Part shown: positions 33,163 to 40,239 of the stretch, piece by piece
Layout of the letters: the number at the start of each line of letters is the position of its first letter
Numbering within the stretch: position 1 is the first letter of the stretch
From: Burkholderiaceae bacterium
GTDB lineage: Bacteria; Pseudomonadota; Gammaproteobacteria; Burkholderiales; Burkholderiaceae_C
Assembly (NCBI GenBank): GCA_024235995.1
Contig: JACKLI010000001.1
Coordinates: forward strand, 1,426,001 to 1,490,000
DNA length: 64,000 nt
Reading direction: 5' to 3'
Translations under genes and position numbers: made by a program
The notes under the pieces: model-generated
Seen by the model: only the letters and a program-made list of their open reading frames with translations
What the model was told of the DNA's origin: nothing
Databases searched by the model: none

Positions 33163-33966
33163 ATGCACGCACGATCGCTTTGCCTGGCCGTGCTGGGGAC
33201 GCTGGCCCTCGGCGCCCCGGCCCTGGCCCAGAAGACTTCCACCCAGGCCATCGAGGAATACCGCGAGATGCTGCAGGACGGCAACCCGTCCGAGCTGTTC
33301 GAGATGAAGGGCGAGGAGCTGTGGAGCAAGAAGCGCGGCTCCAAGAACGCCTCGCTGCAGCAGTGCGATCTGGGCAAGGGGCCGGGCGTGGTCAAGGGCG
33401 CGTTCGTCGAGTTGCCGCGCTACTTCGCCGACACCGGCAAGGTGCAGGACCTGGAGTCGCGCCTGGTGACGTGCATGAGCATGCTGCAGGGCATCGACCC
33501 CAAGGAAGTCATCAACGGCCAGTGGGGCAAGGGCGAGCGCGCCAACGTCACCGCGCTGGCCACCTGGATCGGCGCGCAGTCCAAGGGCATGCCCTTCAAC
33601 CTGCCGCAGTCGCACGCGCAGGAGCGCGAGATGTACCAGGTGGGCAAGCGCCTGTTCTTCCAGCGCGGCGGCTCGCATGACTTTGCCTGCGCCTCCTGCC
33701 ACGGCGAGGAAGGCAAGCGCATCCGCCTGCAGGACTTGCCGCGCCTGACGGGCAACCCGGGCGACGGCGTGGGCTTTGCCGCCTGGCCGGCCTACCGCGT
33801 GTCCAATGGCCAGATGTGGAGCATGCAGCATCGCCTGAACGACTGCTACCGCCAGCAGCGCTTTCCCGAGCCGACCTACGCCAGCGACGTCACCGTGGCC
33901 CTGGGCGTGTACCTGGGCGTGAACGCCCAGGGCGCCAAGTCCGCCGTGCCCACCATCAAGCGCTGA
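33163..33966 (+). CDS. soxA: L-cysteine S-thiosulfotransferase haem subunit SoxA
   Basis: Catalytic cytochrome of SoxAX, which couples thiosulfate to the SoxY cysteine. 267 residues with a signal peptide ending PALAQ. Only one haem motif is present, CASCH near residue 178, so this is the monohaem form; the cysteines in QQCDLGKGPG and LVTCMSMLQG form the disulfide found where the lost first haem would be. The cysteine in LNDCYRQQRFPEP is the persulfidated active-site/haem ligand. CAGGAGACACTTGACG precedes ATG 33163. Confidence 0.95.
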   Translation: MHARSLCLAVLGTLALGAPALAQKTSTQAIEEYREMLQDGNPSELFEMKGEELWSKKRGSKNASLQQCDLGKGPGVVKGAFVELPRYFADTGKVQDLESRLVTCMSMLQGIDPKEVINGQWGKGERANVTALATWIGAQSKGMPFNLPQSHAQEREMYQVGKRLFFQRGGSHDFACASCHGEEGKRIRLQDLPRLTGNPGDGVGFAAWPAYRVSNGQMWSMQHRLNDCYRQQRFPEPTYASDVTVALGVYLGVNAQGAKSAVPTIKR

Positions 33967-33982
33967 ACCGGGAGCCCAAGCG

Positions 33983-34663
33983 ATGACCATCAAGACCTCT
34001 TTCAAGCTGGCCGCCCTGGCGGCGGGTGCCGCGGCCCTGCTGGCCGCCTGCGCCGGCGGCGCCTCGTCGGGCACCGACATGAACCCGGCACAGCTCGATG
34101 CGCTGACGCACAAGATCGTGCAGGAGTCCTTCCACGACAAGGGCATCGTCAAGGTCAGCGAGGCGCTGGCCGGCGACCCGACGCTGAACGCGTGCGACGC
34201 CGCCGACGTGTCGGGCCACCCGATTTCGCCCGAGCGCGCCAAGGAGCTGGAAGCGCTCAACATGAAGACCATCCAGTGGCCGGCCGACGGCAAGTACCTG
34301 GGCGACTGGAAGTCGGGCGAGAAGATCGCCCAGAGCGGCCGTGGCCGCACCTGGACCGACACCGCCAGCACGCCCAACGGCGGCAACTGCTACAACTGCC
34401 ACCAGATCACCAAGGAAGAAATCTCCTTCGGCACCATCGGTCCCAGCCTCTACCACTATAACAAGCTGCATGGCGTGACCGACCCCAACAGCCCGCAGGC
34501 GCAGGAGATGGTCAAGTACACCTGGGGCAAGATCTGGAACAGCAAGGCCTACAACGCCTGCTCCAACATGCCGCGCGCGGGCGCCAAGGGCATCCTGACC
34601 GAAGCCCAGGTGCGCGACATCGTGGCGCTGCTGATGGACCCCAAGTCGCCCGTCAACCAGTAA
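33983..34663 (+). CDS. soxX: SoxAX cytochrome subunit SoxX
   Basis: Monohaem electron-accepting partner of SoxA. 226 residues. Haem motif CYNCH near residue 137, and the distal methionine in CSNMPRAGAKG. The signal region ends ALLAACAGGASS, where LAAC fits a lipobox, so the protein may be a lipoprotein rather than freely periplasmic. The region between the signal and the haem domain is longer than in Paracoccus SoxX. A strong terminator follows the gene. Confidence 0.94.
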   Translation: MTIKTSFKLAALAAGAAALLAACAGGASSGTDMNPAQLDALTHKIVQESFHDKGIVKVSEALAGDPTLNACDAADVSGHPISPERAKELEALNMKTIQWPADGKYLGDWKSGEKIAQSGRGRTWTDTASTPNGGNCYNCHQITKEEISFGTIGPSLYHYNKLHGVTDPNSPQAQEMVKYTWGKIWNSKAYNACSNMPRAGAKGILTEAQVRDIVALLMDPKSPVNQ

Positions 34664-34675
34664 GGGCAGCGTACG

Positions 34676-34739
34676 GCCCGGTGTGGGCCTGTCGAGCGGG
34701 CTTCGGCCCTGCTCGAGCGGGTTCCCACCGGGCTTTTTT
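34676..34739 (+). terminator. Intrinsic terminator after soxX
   Basis: GCCCGGTGTGGG (34676-34687) pairs with CCCACCGGGC (34724-34733), followed by six T. An inner hairpin around CTTCGG strengthens the structure. It ends the soxYZAX unit and suggests soxB is transcribed from its own promoter. Confidence 0.8.
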
Positions 34740-34746
34740 CATTTTG

Positions 34747-34770
34747 ATACTTCAGCGAGTGCTGATATAT
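34747..34770. promoter_or_regulatory. Candidate ArsR/SoxR operator overlapping the soxB start
   Basis: ATACTTCAGC, spacer GAGT, GCTGATATAT: eight of ten arm positions pair. Size (24 bp), AT-rich ends and GC core resemble the dyads before the cytochrome gene and soxC. It runs into the soxB ATG at 34769. Confidence 0.4.
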
Positions 34771-36505
34771 GAATCTCACCAAACGCGAATTCATGCAGGT
34801 GCTGGGCGCCGCCAGCGCCGCCGGCCTGGGCCTGGGGCGCTTTGCCGACGCCAGCGCGCAGACGGCGGCCGAGGGGCTGTACGACATCCCGAAGTTCGGC
34901 AACGTGTCGCTGCTGCACATGACCGACTGCCACGCGCAACTGCGGCCCATCCACTTTCGCGAGCCCAGCGTGAACCTGGGCGTGGCCGACATGAAGGGCC
35001 GCCTGCCGCACCTCGTGGGCGAGCAACTGCTCAAGGCCACCGGCGTGAAGGCCGGCACGCCCACGGCGCATGCGCTGACGTATCTGGACTTCGAGCACGC
35101 CGCTCGGCGCTACGGCAAGGTGGGCGGCTTCGCGCACCTGGCCACCCTGGTCAAGCGCATGAAGGCCAACCGCCCGGGCGCGCTGCTGCTGGACGGCGGC
35201 GACACCTGGCAGGGCTCGGGCACGGCCCTGTGGACCCAGGGGCAGGACATGGTCGACGCCTGCAAGCTGCTGGGCGTGGACGTGATGACGGGTCACTGGG
35301 AGTTCACCCTGGGCATGGCGCGCGTCAAGGAGATCATCGACAAGGACTTCGCGGGCAAGGTTGACTTCGTCGCGCAGAACGTCAAGACCACCGACTTCGG
35401 CGACCCGGTGTTCAAGCCCTACGTCATCCGCCAGATCAACGGCGTGTCCTGCGCCATCATCGGCCAGGCCTTTCCGTACACGCCCATCGCCAACCCGCGC
35501 TACCTGGTGGCCGACTGGGAGTTCGGCATCCAGGACGAGAACCTGCAGAAGATGGTCGACGAGGCGCGCGGCAAGGGCGCGCAGGTGGTCGTGGTGCTCA
35601 GCCACAACGGCATGGACGTGGACCTGAAAATGGCCAGCCGCGTGACCGGCGTCGACGCCATCCTGGGCGGCCACACGCACGACGGCATGCCGCAGGCCAG
35701 CATCGTCAAGAACAAGTCGGGCCAGACCATCGTCACCAACGCGGGCAGCAACGGCAAGTTTTTGGGCGTCCTGGACTTCGACGTCAAGGACGGCAAGGTG
35801 GCGGACTTCCGCTACAAGCTGCTGCCGGTGTTCGCCAACATGTTGCCGGCCGACAAGGAGATGGACGCGCTCATCACCAAGATCCGCGCGCCGTATGAAG
35901 GCAAGCTGGCCGAGCAGCTGGCCGTCACCGAAGGCCTGCTGTACCGCCGCGGCAACTTCAACGGCACGGGCGACCAGCTCATCGTCGATGCGCTGATGGA
36001 CGTGCAGGGCGCCGACATCGCGTTTTCGCCCGGCTTCCGCTGGGGCACCTCGCTGCTGCCCGGCCAGCCCATCACGCGCGAATGGCTGCTGGACATGACG
36101 GCCACCACCTACAGCTACGCCACCCTCACCGAGATGAAGGGCGAGATGCTCAAGACCGTGCTGGAAGACGTGTGCGACAACCTCTTCAACCCCGACCCCT
36201 ACTACCAGCAGGGCGGCGACATGGTGCGCGTGGGCGGCCTCACCTACGCCTGCGACCCGCTGCAGGCCATGGGCCGGCGCATCAGCGACATGCGCCTGAA
36301 AGGCCAGCCCATCGACGCCGACAAGACCTACAAGGTGGCCGGCTGGGCCCCGGTGGCCGAGGACGCCGCCAAGGCCGGCAACAAGATGGTGTGGGATGTG
36401 GTCGAGCAATGGCTCAAGGCCCGCGGCGGCAAGGTGGCGCCGCGCCAGCTCAATACGCCCAAGCTGGTGGGGGGTGCGCTGCCCAACCCCGGCTACGCCG
36501 CCTGA
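34769..36505 (+). CDS. soxB: Thiosulfohydrolase SoxB
   Basis: Dimanganese enzyme that releases sulfate from SoxY-bound cysteine S-sulfonates. 578 residues. The N-terminus (TKREFMQVLGAASAAG) is a Tat-like signal with only K-R before the hydrophobic part. Metallophosphoesterase motifs: LLHMTDCHAQLRP, LLDGGDTWQGSG, GGHTHDGMP. The 5'-nucleotidase-type C-terminal domain carries NFNGTGDQLIVDAL and FSPGFRWG. Normal length. It completes the SoxAX-YZ-B-CD set in this window. Confidence 0.97.
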   Translation: MNLTKREFMQVLGAASAAGLGLGRFADASAQTAAEGLYDIPKFGNVSLLHMTDCHAQLRPIHFREPSVNLGVADMKGRLPHLVGEQLLKATGVKAGTPTAHALTYLDFEHAARRYGKVGGFAHLATLVKRMKANRPGALLLDGGDTWQGSGTALWTQGQDMVDACKLLGVDVMTGHWEFTLGMARVKEIIDKDFAGKVDFVAQNVKTTDFGDPVFKPYVIRQINGVSCAIIGQAFPYTPIANPRYLVADWEFGIQDENLQKMVDEARGKGAQVVVVLSHNGMDVDLKMASRVTGVDAILGGHTHDGMPQASIVKNKSGQTIVTNAGSNGKFLGVLDFDVKDGKVADFRYKLLPVFANMLPADKEMDALITKIRAPYEGKLAEQLAVTEGLLYRRGNFNGTGDQLIVDALMDVQGADIAFSPGFRWGTSLLPGQPITREWLLDMTATTYSYATLTEMKGEMLKTVLEDVCDNLFNPDPYYQQGGDMVRVGGLTYACDPLQAMGRRISDMRLKGQPIDADKTYKVAGWAPVAEDAAKAGNKMVWDVVEQWLKARGGKVAPRQLNTPKLVGGALPNPGYAA

Positions 36506-36532
36506 GGGTTCGGCACCCGTTCAGGGTGCTAT

Positions 36533-36594
36533 GATTGAAATAGCTTATGGCGCTTGATGGATAAGCGCCGGAGGCCATTTTGATCAGAAATTCT
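36533..36594 (+). repeat. Dispersed repeat family A, copy near soxB
   Basis: TTGAAATAGCTTATGGCGCT, then TGATGGATAAGCGCCGGAGGCC and ATTTTGATCAGAAA. The GGCGCTT..AAGCGCC dyad is the best preserved of all copies. It fills the gap between soxB and the hemerythrin-like gene and ends directly before the latter's ATG. Confidence 0.75.
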
Positions 36595-36595
36595 C

Positions 36596-37051
36596 ATGGA
36601 TGCTGAAACAAGTGGGGCGCCGGATTTCGAGCGCGAGCACCATCGCCTGGATGCCCTGCTGCGCGCGCACCTGCTGGCCGTGGTGGGGCAGGACTTTGCC
36701 GGGGCGCAGCAAAAATTTGTGCGCTGGCACCGGGGCCTGCTGCGCCACATCGAGATCGAGAACACCCGCCTGCTGCCCCACGTGCCCGCCGGCGCCCGCT
36801 GGGACGCCCGCATCTACCTGCTGGAGCACGAGCGCATCGCCCTGCTGGCGCAAGAGCACGCCGCACGCATGGCCGCGCTGGCCCAGCGCGCGCCGCGCGG
36901 CGAGCCCGCCCGGCGCCGCGCCGCCCTGGCCCTTCTGGACGCCGCGCACGCGCTGCGCCACCTGCTGGAGCACCACCACCAGCGCGAGGAGATGGCGTTG
37001 GCGCATGAACTGCCCGCTGCGCTGCAAGCGGCGGCCTGGGCATCAGGGTGA
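36596..37051 (+). CDS. Hemerythrin-like HHE-domain protein
   Basis: 151-residue helical protein. Candidate di-iron ligands: FEREHHRLDALLRAH, the glutamate/histidine-rich RHIEIENTRLLPH, LLEHERIALLAQEH and HHHQREEMALAHEL. This matches the HHE cation-binding (hemerythrin-like) family, which binds O2 or senses oxygen or nitric oxide. No signal peptide, so cytoplasmic. The start ATG 36596 lies directly after a dispersed repeat and lacks a Shine-Dalgarno. It may be linked to the oxygen status of sulfur oxidation, but only its position suggests this. Confidence 0.72.
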   Translation: MDAETSGAPDFEREHHRLDALLRAHLLAVVGQDFAGAQQKFVRWHRGLLRHIEIENTRLLPHVPAGARWDARIYLLEHERIALLAQEHAARMAALAQRAPRGEPARRRAALALLDAAHALRHLLEHHHQREEMALAHELPAALQAAAWASG

Positions 37052-37092
37052 TTCGGGTATTGGAACGTCGGGAAATAAAGTTCGGGTAGCTT

Positions 37093-37150
37093 CTCTTTCG
37101 ATAGCTGTTCACGCTTGTTGGACAGGCGCTAGAGTCTGATTTGATACTCA
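37093..37150 (+). repeat. Dispersed repeat family A, copy at 37.1 kb
   Basis: TTTCGATAGCTGTTCACGCT, TGTTGGACAGGCGCTAGAG, TCTGATTTGATACTC. Good match to the family A layout. It immediately adjoins the first decayed tfpZ 3' end. Confidence 0.75.
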
Positions 37151-37151
37151 A

Positions 37152-37256
37152 TCAAAACCCATCGACCGGTGCCCAACCCACCAGGTTCATCTGCTCGTCC
37201 AACAGCGCCACCCAGCAGTCCAGCGTCTTGCTGCTGACCAGGGGCAGGTAGCGGAA
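37152..37256 (-). pseudogene. 3' remnant of a tfpZ-like gene, copy 1
   Basis: The minus strand encodes a 34-residue tail: FRYLPLVSSKTLDCW then VALLDEQMNLVGWAPVDGF and a stop at 37152. It aligns with the end of intact TfpZ nearby (LKYLPIQGRKGVVW ... VLLDATTAAPLAFVALDSF). The reading frame meets a stop shortly upstream and no start exists. The last 18 codons are nearly identical at DNA level to a second remnant at 37564-37624, so these are paralogous or recombined fragments. Confidence 0.7.
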
Positions 37257-37264
37257 AATAATGA

Positions 37265-37456
37265 TCTGACCCTAATCTTCCCCTGCGCGAGCGCCTGCAT
37301 CTGTCCCGGCCGGTACTGGCGAGCTACCTGCGCACCAACCCCCGCACGCTGGAAAACTGGGAGCAGGGCCGGGCCAAGCCCAACGCCCAGGCCGCGCTGC
37401 TGATCCGCCTGGTCGAGAAGTTTCCAGACACGGTTGACCGCCTGGCCGCTGTTTGA
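37265..37456 (+). pseudogene. 3' remnant of a helix-turn-helix antitoxin (MqsA/HigA type)
   Basis: An open stretch with no start encodes LPLRERLHLSRPVLASYLRT followed by NPRTLENWEQGRAKPNAQAA and ends LVEKFPDTVDRLAAV. This is the XRE helix-turn-helix at the C-terminus of MqsA/HigA-like antitoxins, including the characteristic RTLENWEQGRAKPN. The N-terminal part and any toxin gene are missing. It is inserted between two tfpZ remnants, so the whole block looks like recombination debris. Confidence 0.7.
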
Positions 37457-37563
37457 ATCGTCTGCGGGCTGGGGTGCCCGGCAGGCCAAGCGGGATGGCC
37501 AATTTGCGGGTGATGGACTGTGATCTACCCTAGTCAAGCGCTGCGGGCCGGTGCAATGCTCAA

Positions 37564-37650
37564 TCAAAACCCATCCACCGCCGCCCAGCCCACCAGGTTC
37601 ATCTGCTCGTCCAGTAGCGCCAGTGCGGTGTGGTCGCGGTGTTTCAAGTC
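37564..37650 (-). pseudogene. 3' remnant of a tfpZ-like gene, copy 2
   Basis: Minus-strand codons give DLKHRDHTALALLDEQ then MNLVGWAAVDGF and a stop at 37564. The last ~62 bases repeat those at 37149-37210 with only a few changes (the shared core is CACCAGGTTCATCTGCTCGT). Upstream the homology to TfpZ stops. It lies directly beyond the 3' end of the intact tfpZ, as though successive tfpZ tails had been replaced. The stretch 37457-37560 shows no recognisable gene. Confidence 0.65.
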
Positions 37651-37671
37651 ATCTGTCCCCGATATCAGCGC

Positions 37672-38436
37672 TCAAAACGAATCCAGTGCCACGAAAGCCA
37701 GCGGTGCCGCAGTCGTGGCGTCCAGCAGCACCGTCCACACCACGCCCTTGCGGCCCTGGATGGGCAGATATTTCAAATTGGCCACGGCGCGGCCCGACTG
37801 TGCCACGCCCGCGCGGATCAACGCTGCATCCTTGGGAAAACGCCCCTCCAAATCCGCTACGGGCCGCGCCGCCGCCAAGATGGCTTGCCGGCCTGCCGTG
37901 TAAGGTTGCCAAAGCTCGGGCCGCGCCGCCACCGGCACGCCATCCAGGGCCTGCATGGTGTAGTCCACCACCTCGCCACCCACCAGCGGGCGCAGCGACA
38001 GCCAGGTGGGACCCGTCAGCGGCAAGGCATCGATCCCCGCCGGCGTGCGCGGCAGCAGGCTGGCTGGAATGTCATTGGCGTGCACCACCCGAAAGCGGTT
38101 GTACTCAAACACCGCATGCACCGGCCGTGCCTCGTAAATGGTGTGCAGGCCATAGCCCAGCGCCGCCAGTTGCAGCACGCCGATCACCGAGAAGTCCAAT
38201 ACCTTCTCGCGCCGCGGCTTGCGCGGGTTGAACACCACGAACGTGATGAGCGGCCCGATCACCACGTCCACCCCCGCCACCAGCCAAAACAACTCGCGCC
38301 CGCCCGAAAGCGCCCGGAAAGGCACCCGATACCACACCCAGAACACCAGCGCCGCTGCCATGGCCGCCACGCCCAGGCTCAGTGCCAGATGAACGGCCAG
38401 CGCCCGAAATTTGTTTTTCCAGAAAATCATGTCCAT
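37672..38436 (-). CDS. tfpZ: TfpZ-type type IV pilin accessory protein
   Basis: 254-residue inner-membrane protein of the TfpZ family, described as a pilin-specific accessory protein that supports stability or assembly of its cognate major pilin. Four N-terminal hydrophobic segments are visible, including VHLALSLGVAAMAAALVFWV, LFWLVAGVDVVIGPLITFVVF and VIGVLQLAALGYGL, followed by a periplasmic domain ending PLAFVALDSF. GAGG before ATG 38430 favours that start over 38436. It closes the pilA-pglL-transferase-tfpZ gene string, all on the minus strand. Confidence 0.8.
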   Translation of the reverse strand: MDMIFWKNKFRALAVHLALSLGVAAMAAALVFWVWYRVPFRALSGGRELFWLVAGVDVVIGPLITFVVFNPRKPRREKVLDFSVIGVLQLAALGYGLHTIYEARPVHAVFEYNRFRVVHANDIPASLLPRTPAGIDALPLTGPTWLSLRPLVGGEVVDYTMQALDGVPVAARPELWQPYTAGRQAILAAARPVADLEGRFPKDAALIRAGVAQSGRAVANLKYLPIQGRKGVVWTVLLDATTAAPLAFVALDSF

Positions 38437-38456
38437 TCCTCACTTGCGCCGCTTGC

Positions 38457-40229
38457 TCACCCGCCGGCGCCGATGCGGCAGGCATCCTTGTGCCGCGCCG
38501 CATCAAAGTCCACCATCCGCTCGCCATAAGCCACCATTCGCGGGGCGGCGCTGGACGGGCGGTTGAGAAGGCTTTCCGCCGGCAACCCACCGGCCACCTC
38601 GATCGATGACAGGTCAAGCAAGGTCGAATACAGCGCTCGGGTGGTGTAGGGCAGCTTTTCATGGGCCTGCAAGCGTTGCCACACCTCGGGTCGTCGTGCC
38701 CGCAGTTCCTCACTCAGCCAGACGAACACCGGTACCCGGTACGCTTCCTCGCTGCGGCGTGTACCGCTTTGCGAACTGCAGGCGCCCATGCTCGGGTCCA
38801 CGCCGTGATCGGAAAAATAAGCCACGGCCGCACGCCCGCCCACGCCCCGCACGGCATCCAGAATTTCGCCCAGGATGTGATCGGTATAGCGAATGCTGTT
38901 GTCGTAGCTGTTGTTCACCGCATCGCCCGTACGGGCCTGCTGGGTCTCACCGCTGTGTCCGGCGCCCTGGCCCGAAGGCTGGAAGTGATCGAACGCGGGA
39001 GGGTAGCGCTGCGCGTAGTCGAAGTGGCTTCCCAGCAGATGCACCACGATGAACTGGCGCCCGCCCTGCTGCAGCGTCCGGCGCAACGGCCCGAGCAGGG
39101 CTTCGTCATACGTGTTGCCTGCGGCGTCGTAGGTCGACGGGTTTAAAAACAGCACGTGATCGGCCCCATGGGCGTACAGCCCGATCGACGTGTCATGCCG
39201 TCCCAACGGCGCCTGATTGGAAAACCAGAACGTCTGGTAGCCCACCTCGGAAAAAGCCTTGACCAGCGACGGCTCCGCATCCAGATCCACCCGGCCGTCG
39301 GGCCGCAACACCGGGCGGCGCGACAGCACGTTCGGCACGGCCGAACGTGTGGCCGTGGACAGCGCCACCACATCGGAGAACAAGGCCGCGCCCGGCATTC
39401 GCGCCATGCGCGGTGTGGTGTCGCGGCCGTAGCCCAGCGCGCCCCAGTGGGTGGCGCTGGCCGATTCGCCAATCACCAGCACGACCAGATCAGGCACCTG
39501 ATCCGGCTTGGCCTGAGTCGCGTGCAGGCTGCGCGTGGCCAGGGTGGTTTCCAGTGTCTGCAGGCTGCGCCGCTGTTGCCGATAGTGGCTGACTGCAACC
39601 CACAGGTTGACGGGAAACGTGTTTTCCCACTCAACACCCCAACCATGGCTGCCTTGCCCCAACACCGTATCCGCCGCGGACGCCGTGCCGATGGCGGGCT
39701 GGCTGCCGCCCGGCCAGTTGGACCACAACAGCAAGGGCAGGCCGATGGCCAGCACCCATGCGCGCGAACGGCCGCGCCAAGCCACCTTTTGGCGCCAGGC
39801 CCAGACCATCGTGGCGGTGTACGCACCCAGCCAGACCAGGGCCAGGGCGCCCAGTTGAAACCCAAATGCCGAAGCGAAGTTGGTTCCCTCGTCCCAACCC
39901 GTTTCCCAGGCCACGGCCACGATGTGCGAGGCAATGGGGGTGCCGAAATTCAGGCGCACCCACATTTCCACTGGCCAGATCAGGGCAAATGGGATGGCCG
40001 ACGCCATCGCGAGCCACATGCGCGACCAGAGTGCAAACCAGAGTAGCCAGAAAAAAGCGCCCAGGCCGACCGAGTCGATGAACGAAGTCAGCCCTGCGGG
40101 GCCAGCCCTCCATGTCGCAAAAAAACTCGGTATCCAAAGAGCCAGCAGAACCCCCGCGAACGCCCATGGTGCCGCAAGGCGAACGCAGCCATCTTTTGAA
40201 TGATCCATGGATATGCGGTCTTGGCTCAT
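38457..40229 (-). CDS. Membrane sulfatase-fold transferase (EptA/PptA-like phosphoethanolamine transferase)
   Basis: 590 residues. Five N-terminal membrane helices (for example LWIPSFFATWRAGPAGLTSF and FGFQLGALALVWLGAYTATM) lead to a periplasmic alkaline-phosphatase-fold domain. VVLVIGESASATHWGALGYG supplies metal ligands, STATRSAVPN the likely nucleophile threonine, and VAYFSDHGVDP the late DH pair. This is the lipid A/pilin phosphoethanolamine transferase family. Because it lies between pglL and tfpZ in a pilin locus, a pilin-modifying role like Neisseria PptA is more likely than lipid A modification; that is inference. It starts 11 bases after pglL. A second start at 40208 is possible. Confidence 0.75.
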   Translation of the reverse strand: MSQDRISMDHSKDGCVRLAAPWAFAGVLLALWIPSFFATWRAGPAGLTSFIDSVGLGAFFWLLWFALWSRMWLAMASAIPFALIWPVEMWVRLNFGTPIASHIVAVAWETGWDEGTNFASAFGFQLGALALVWLGAYTATMVWAWRQKVAWRGRSRAWVLAIGLPLLLWSNWPGGSQPAIGTASAADTVLGQGSHGWGVEWENTFPVNLWVAVSHYRQQRRSLQTLETTLATRSLHATQAKPDQVPDLVVLVIGESASATHWGALGYGRDTTPRMARMPGAALFSDVVALSTATRSAVPNVLSRRPVLRPDGRVDLDAEPSLVKAFSEVGYQTFWFSNQAPLGRHDTSIGLYAHGADHVLFLNPSTYDAAGNTYDEALLGPLRRTLQQGGRQFIVVHLLGSHFDYAQRYPPAFDHFQPSGQGAGHSGETQQARTGDAVNNSYDNSIRYTDHILGEILDAVRGVGGRAAVAYFSDHGVDPSMGACSSQSGTRRSEEAYRVPVFVWLSEELRARRPEVWQRLQAHEKLPYTTRALYSTLLDLSSIEVAGGLPAESLLNRPSSAAPRMVAYGERMVDFDAARHKDACRIGAGG

Positions 40230-40239
40230 TGGCTGGCGT

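Noticed and set aside
37649..37912. A minus-strand frame of 87 codons over the tfpZ 3' end
   Set aside because: Shadow of tfpZ, with no recognisable features.
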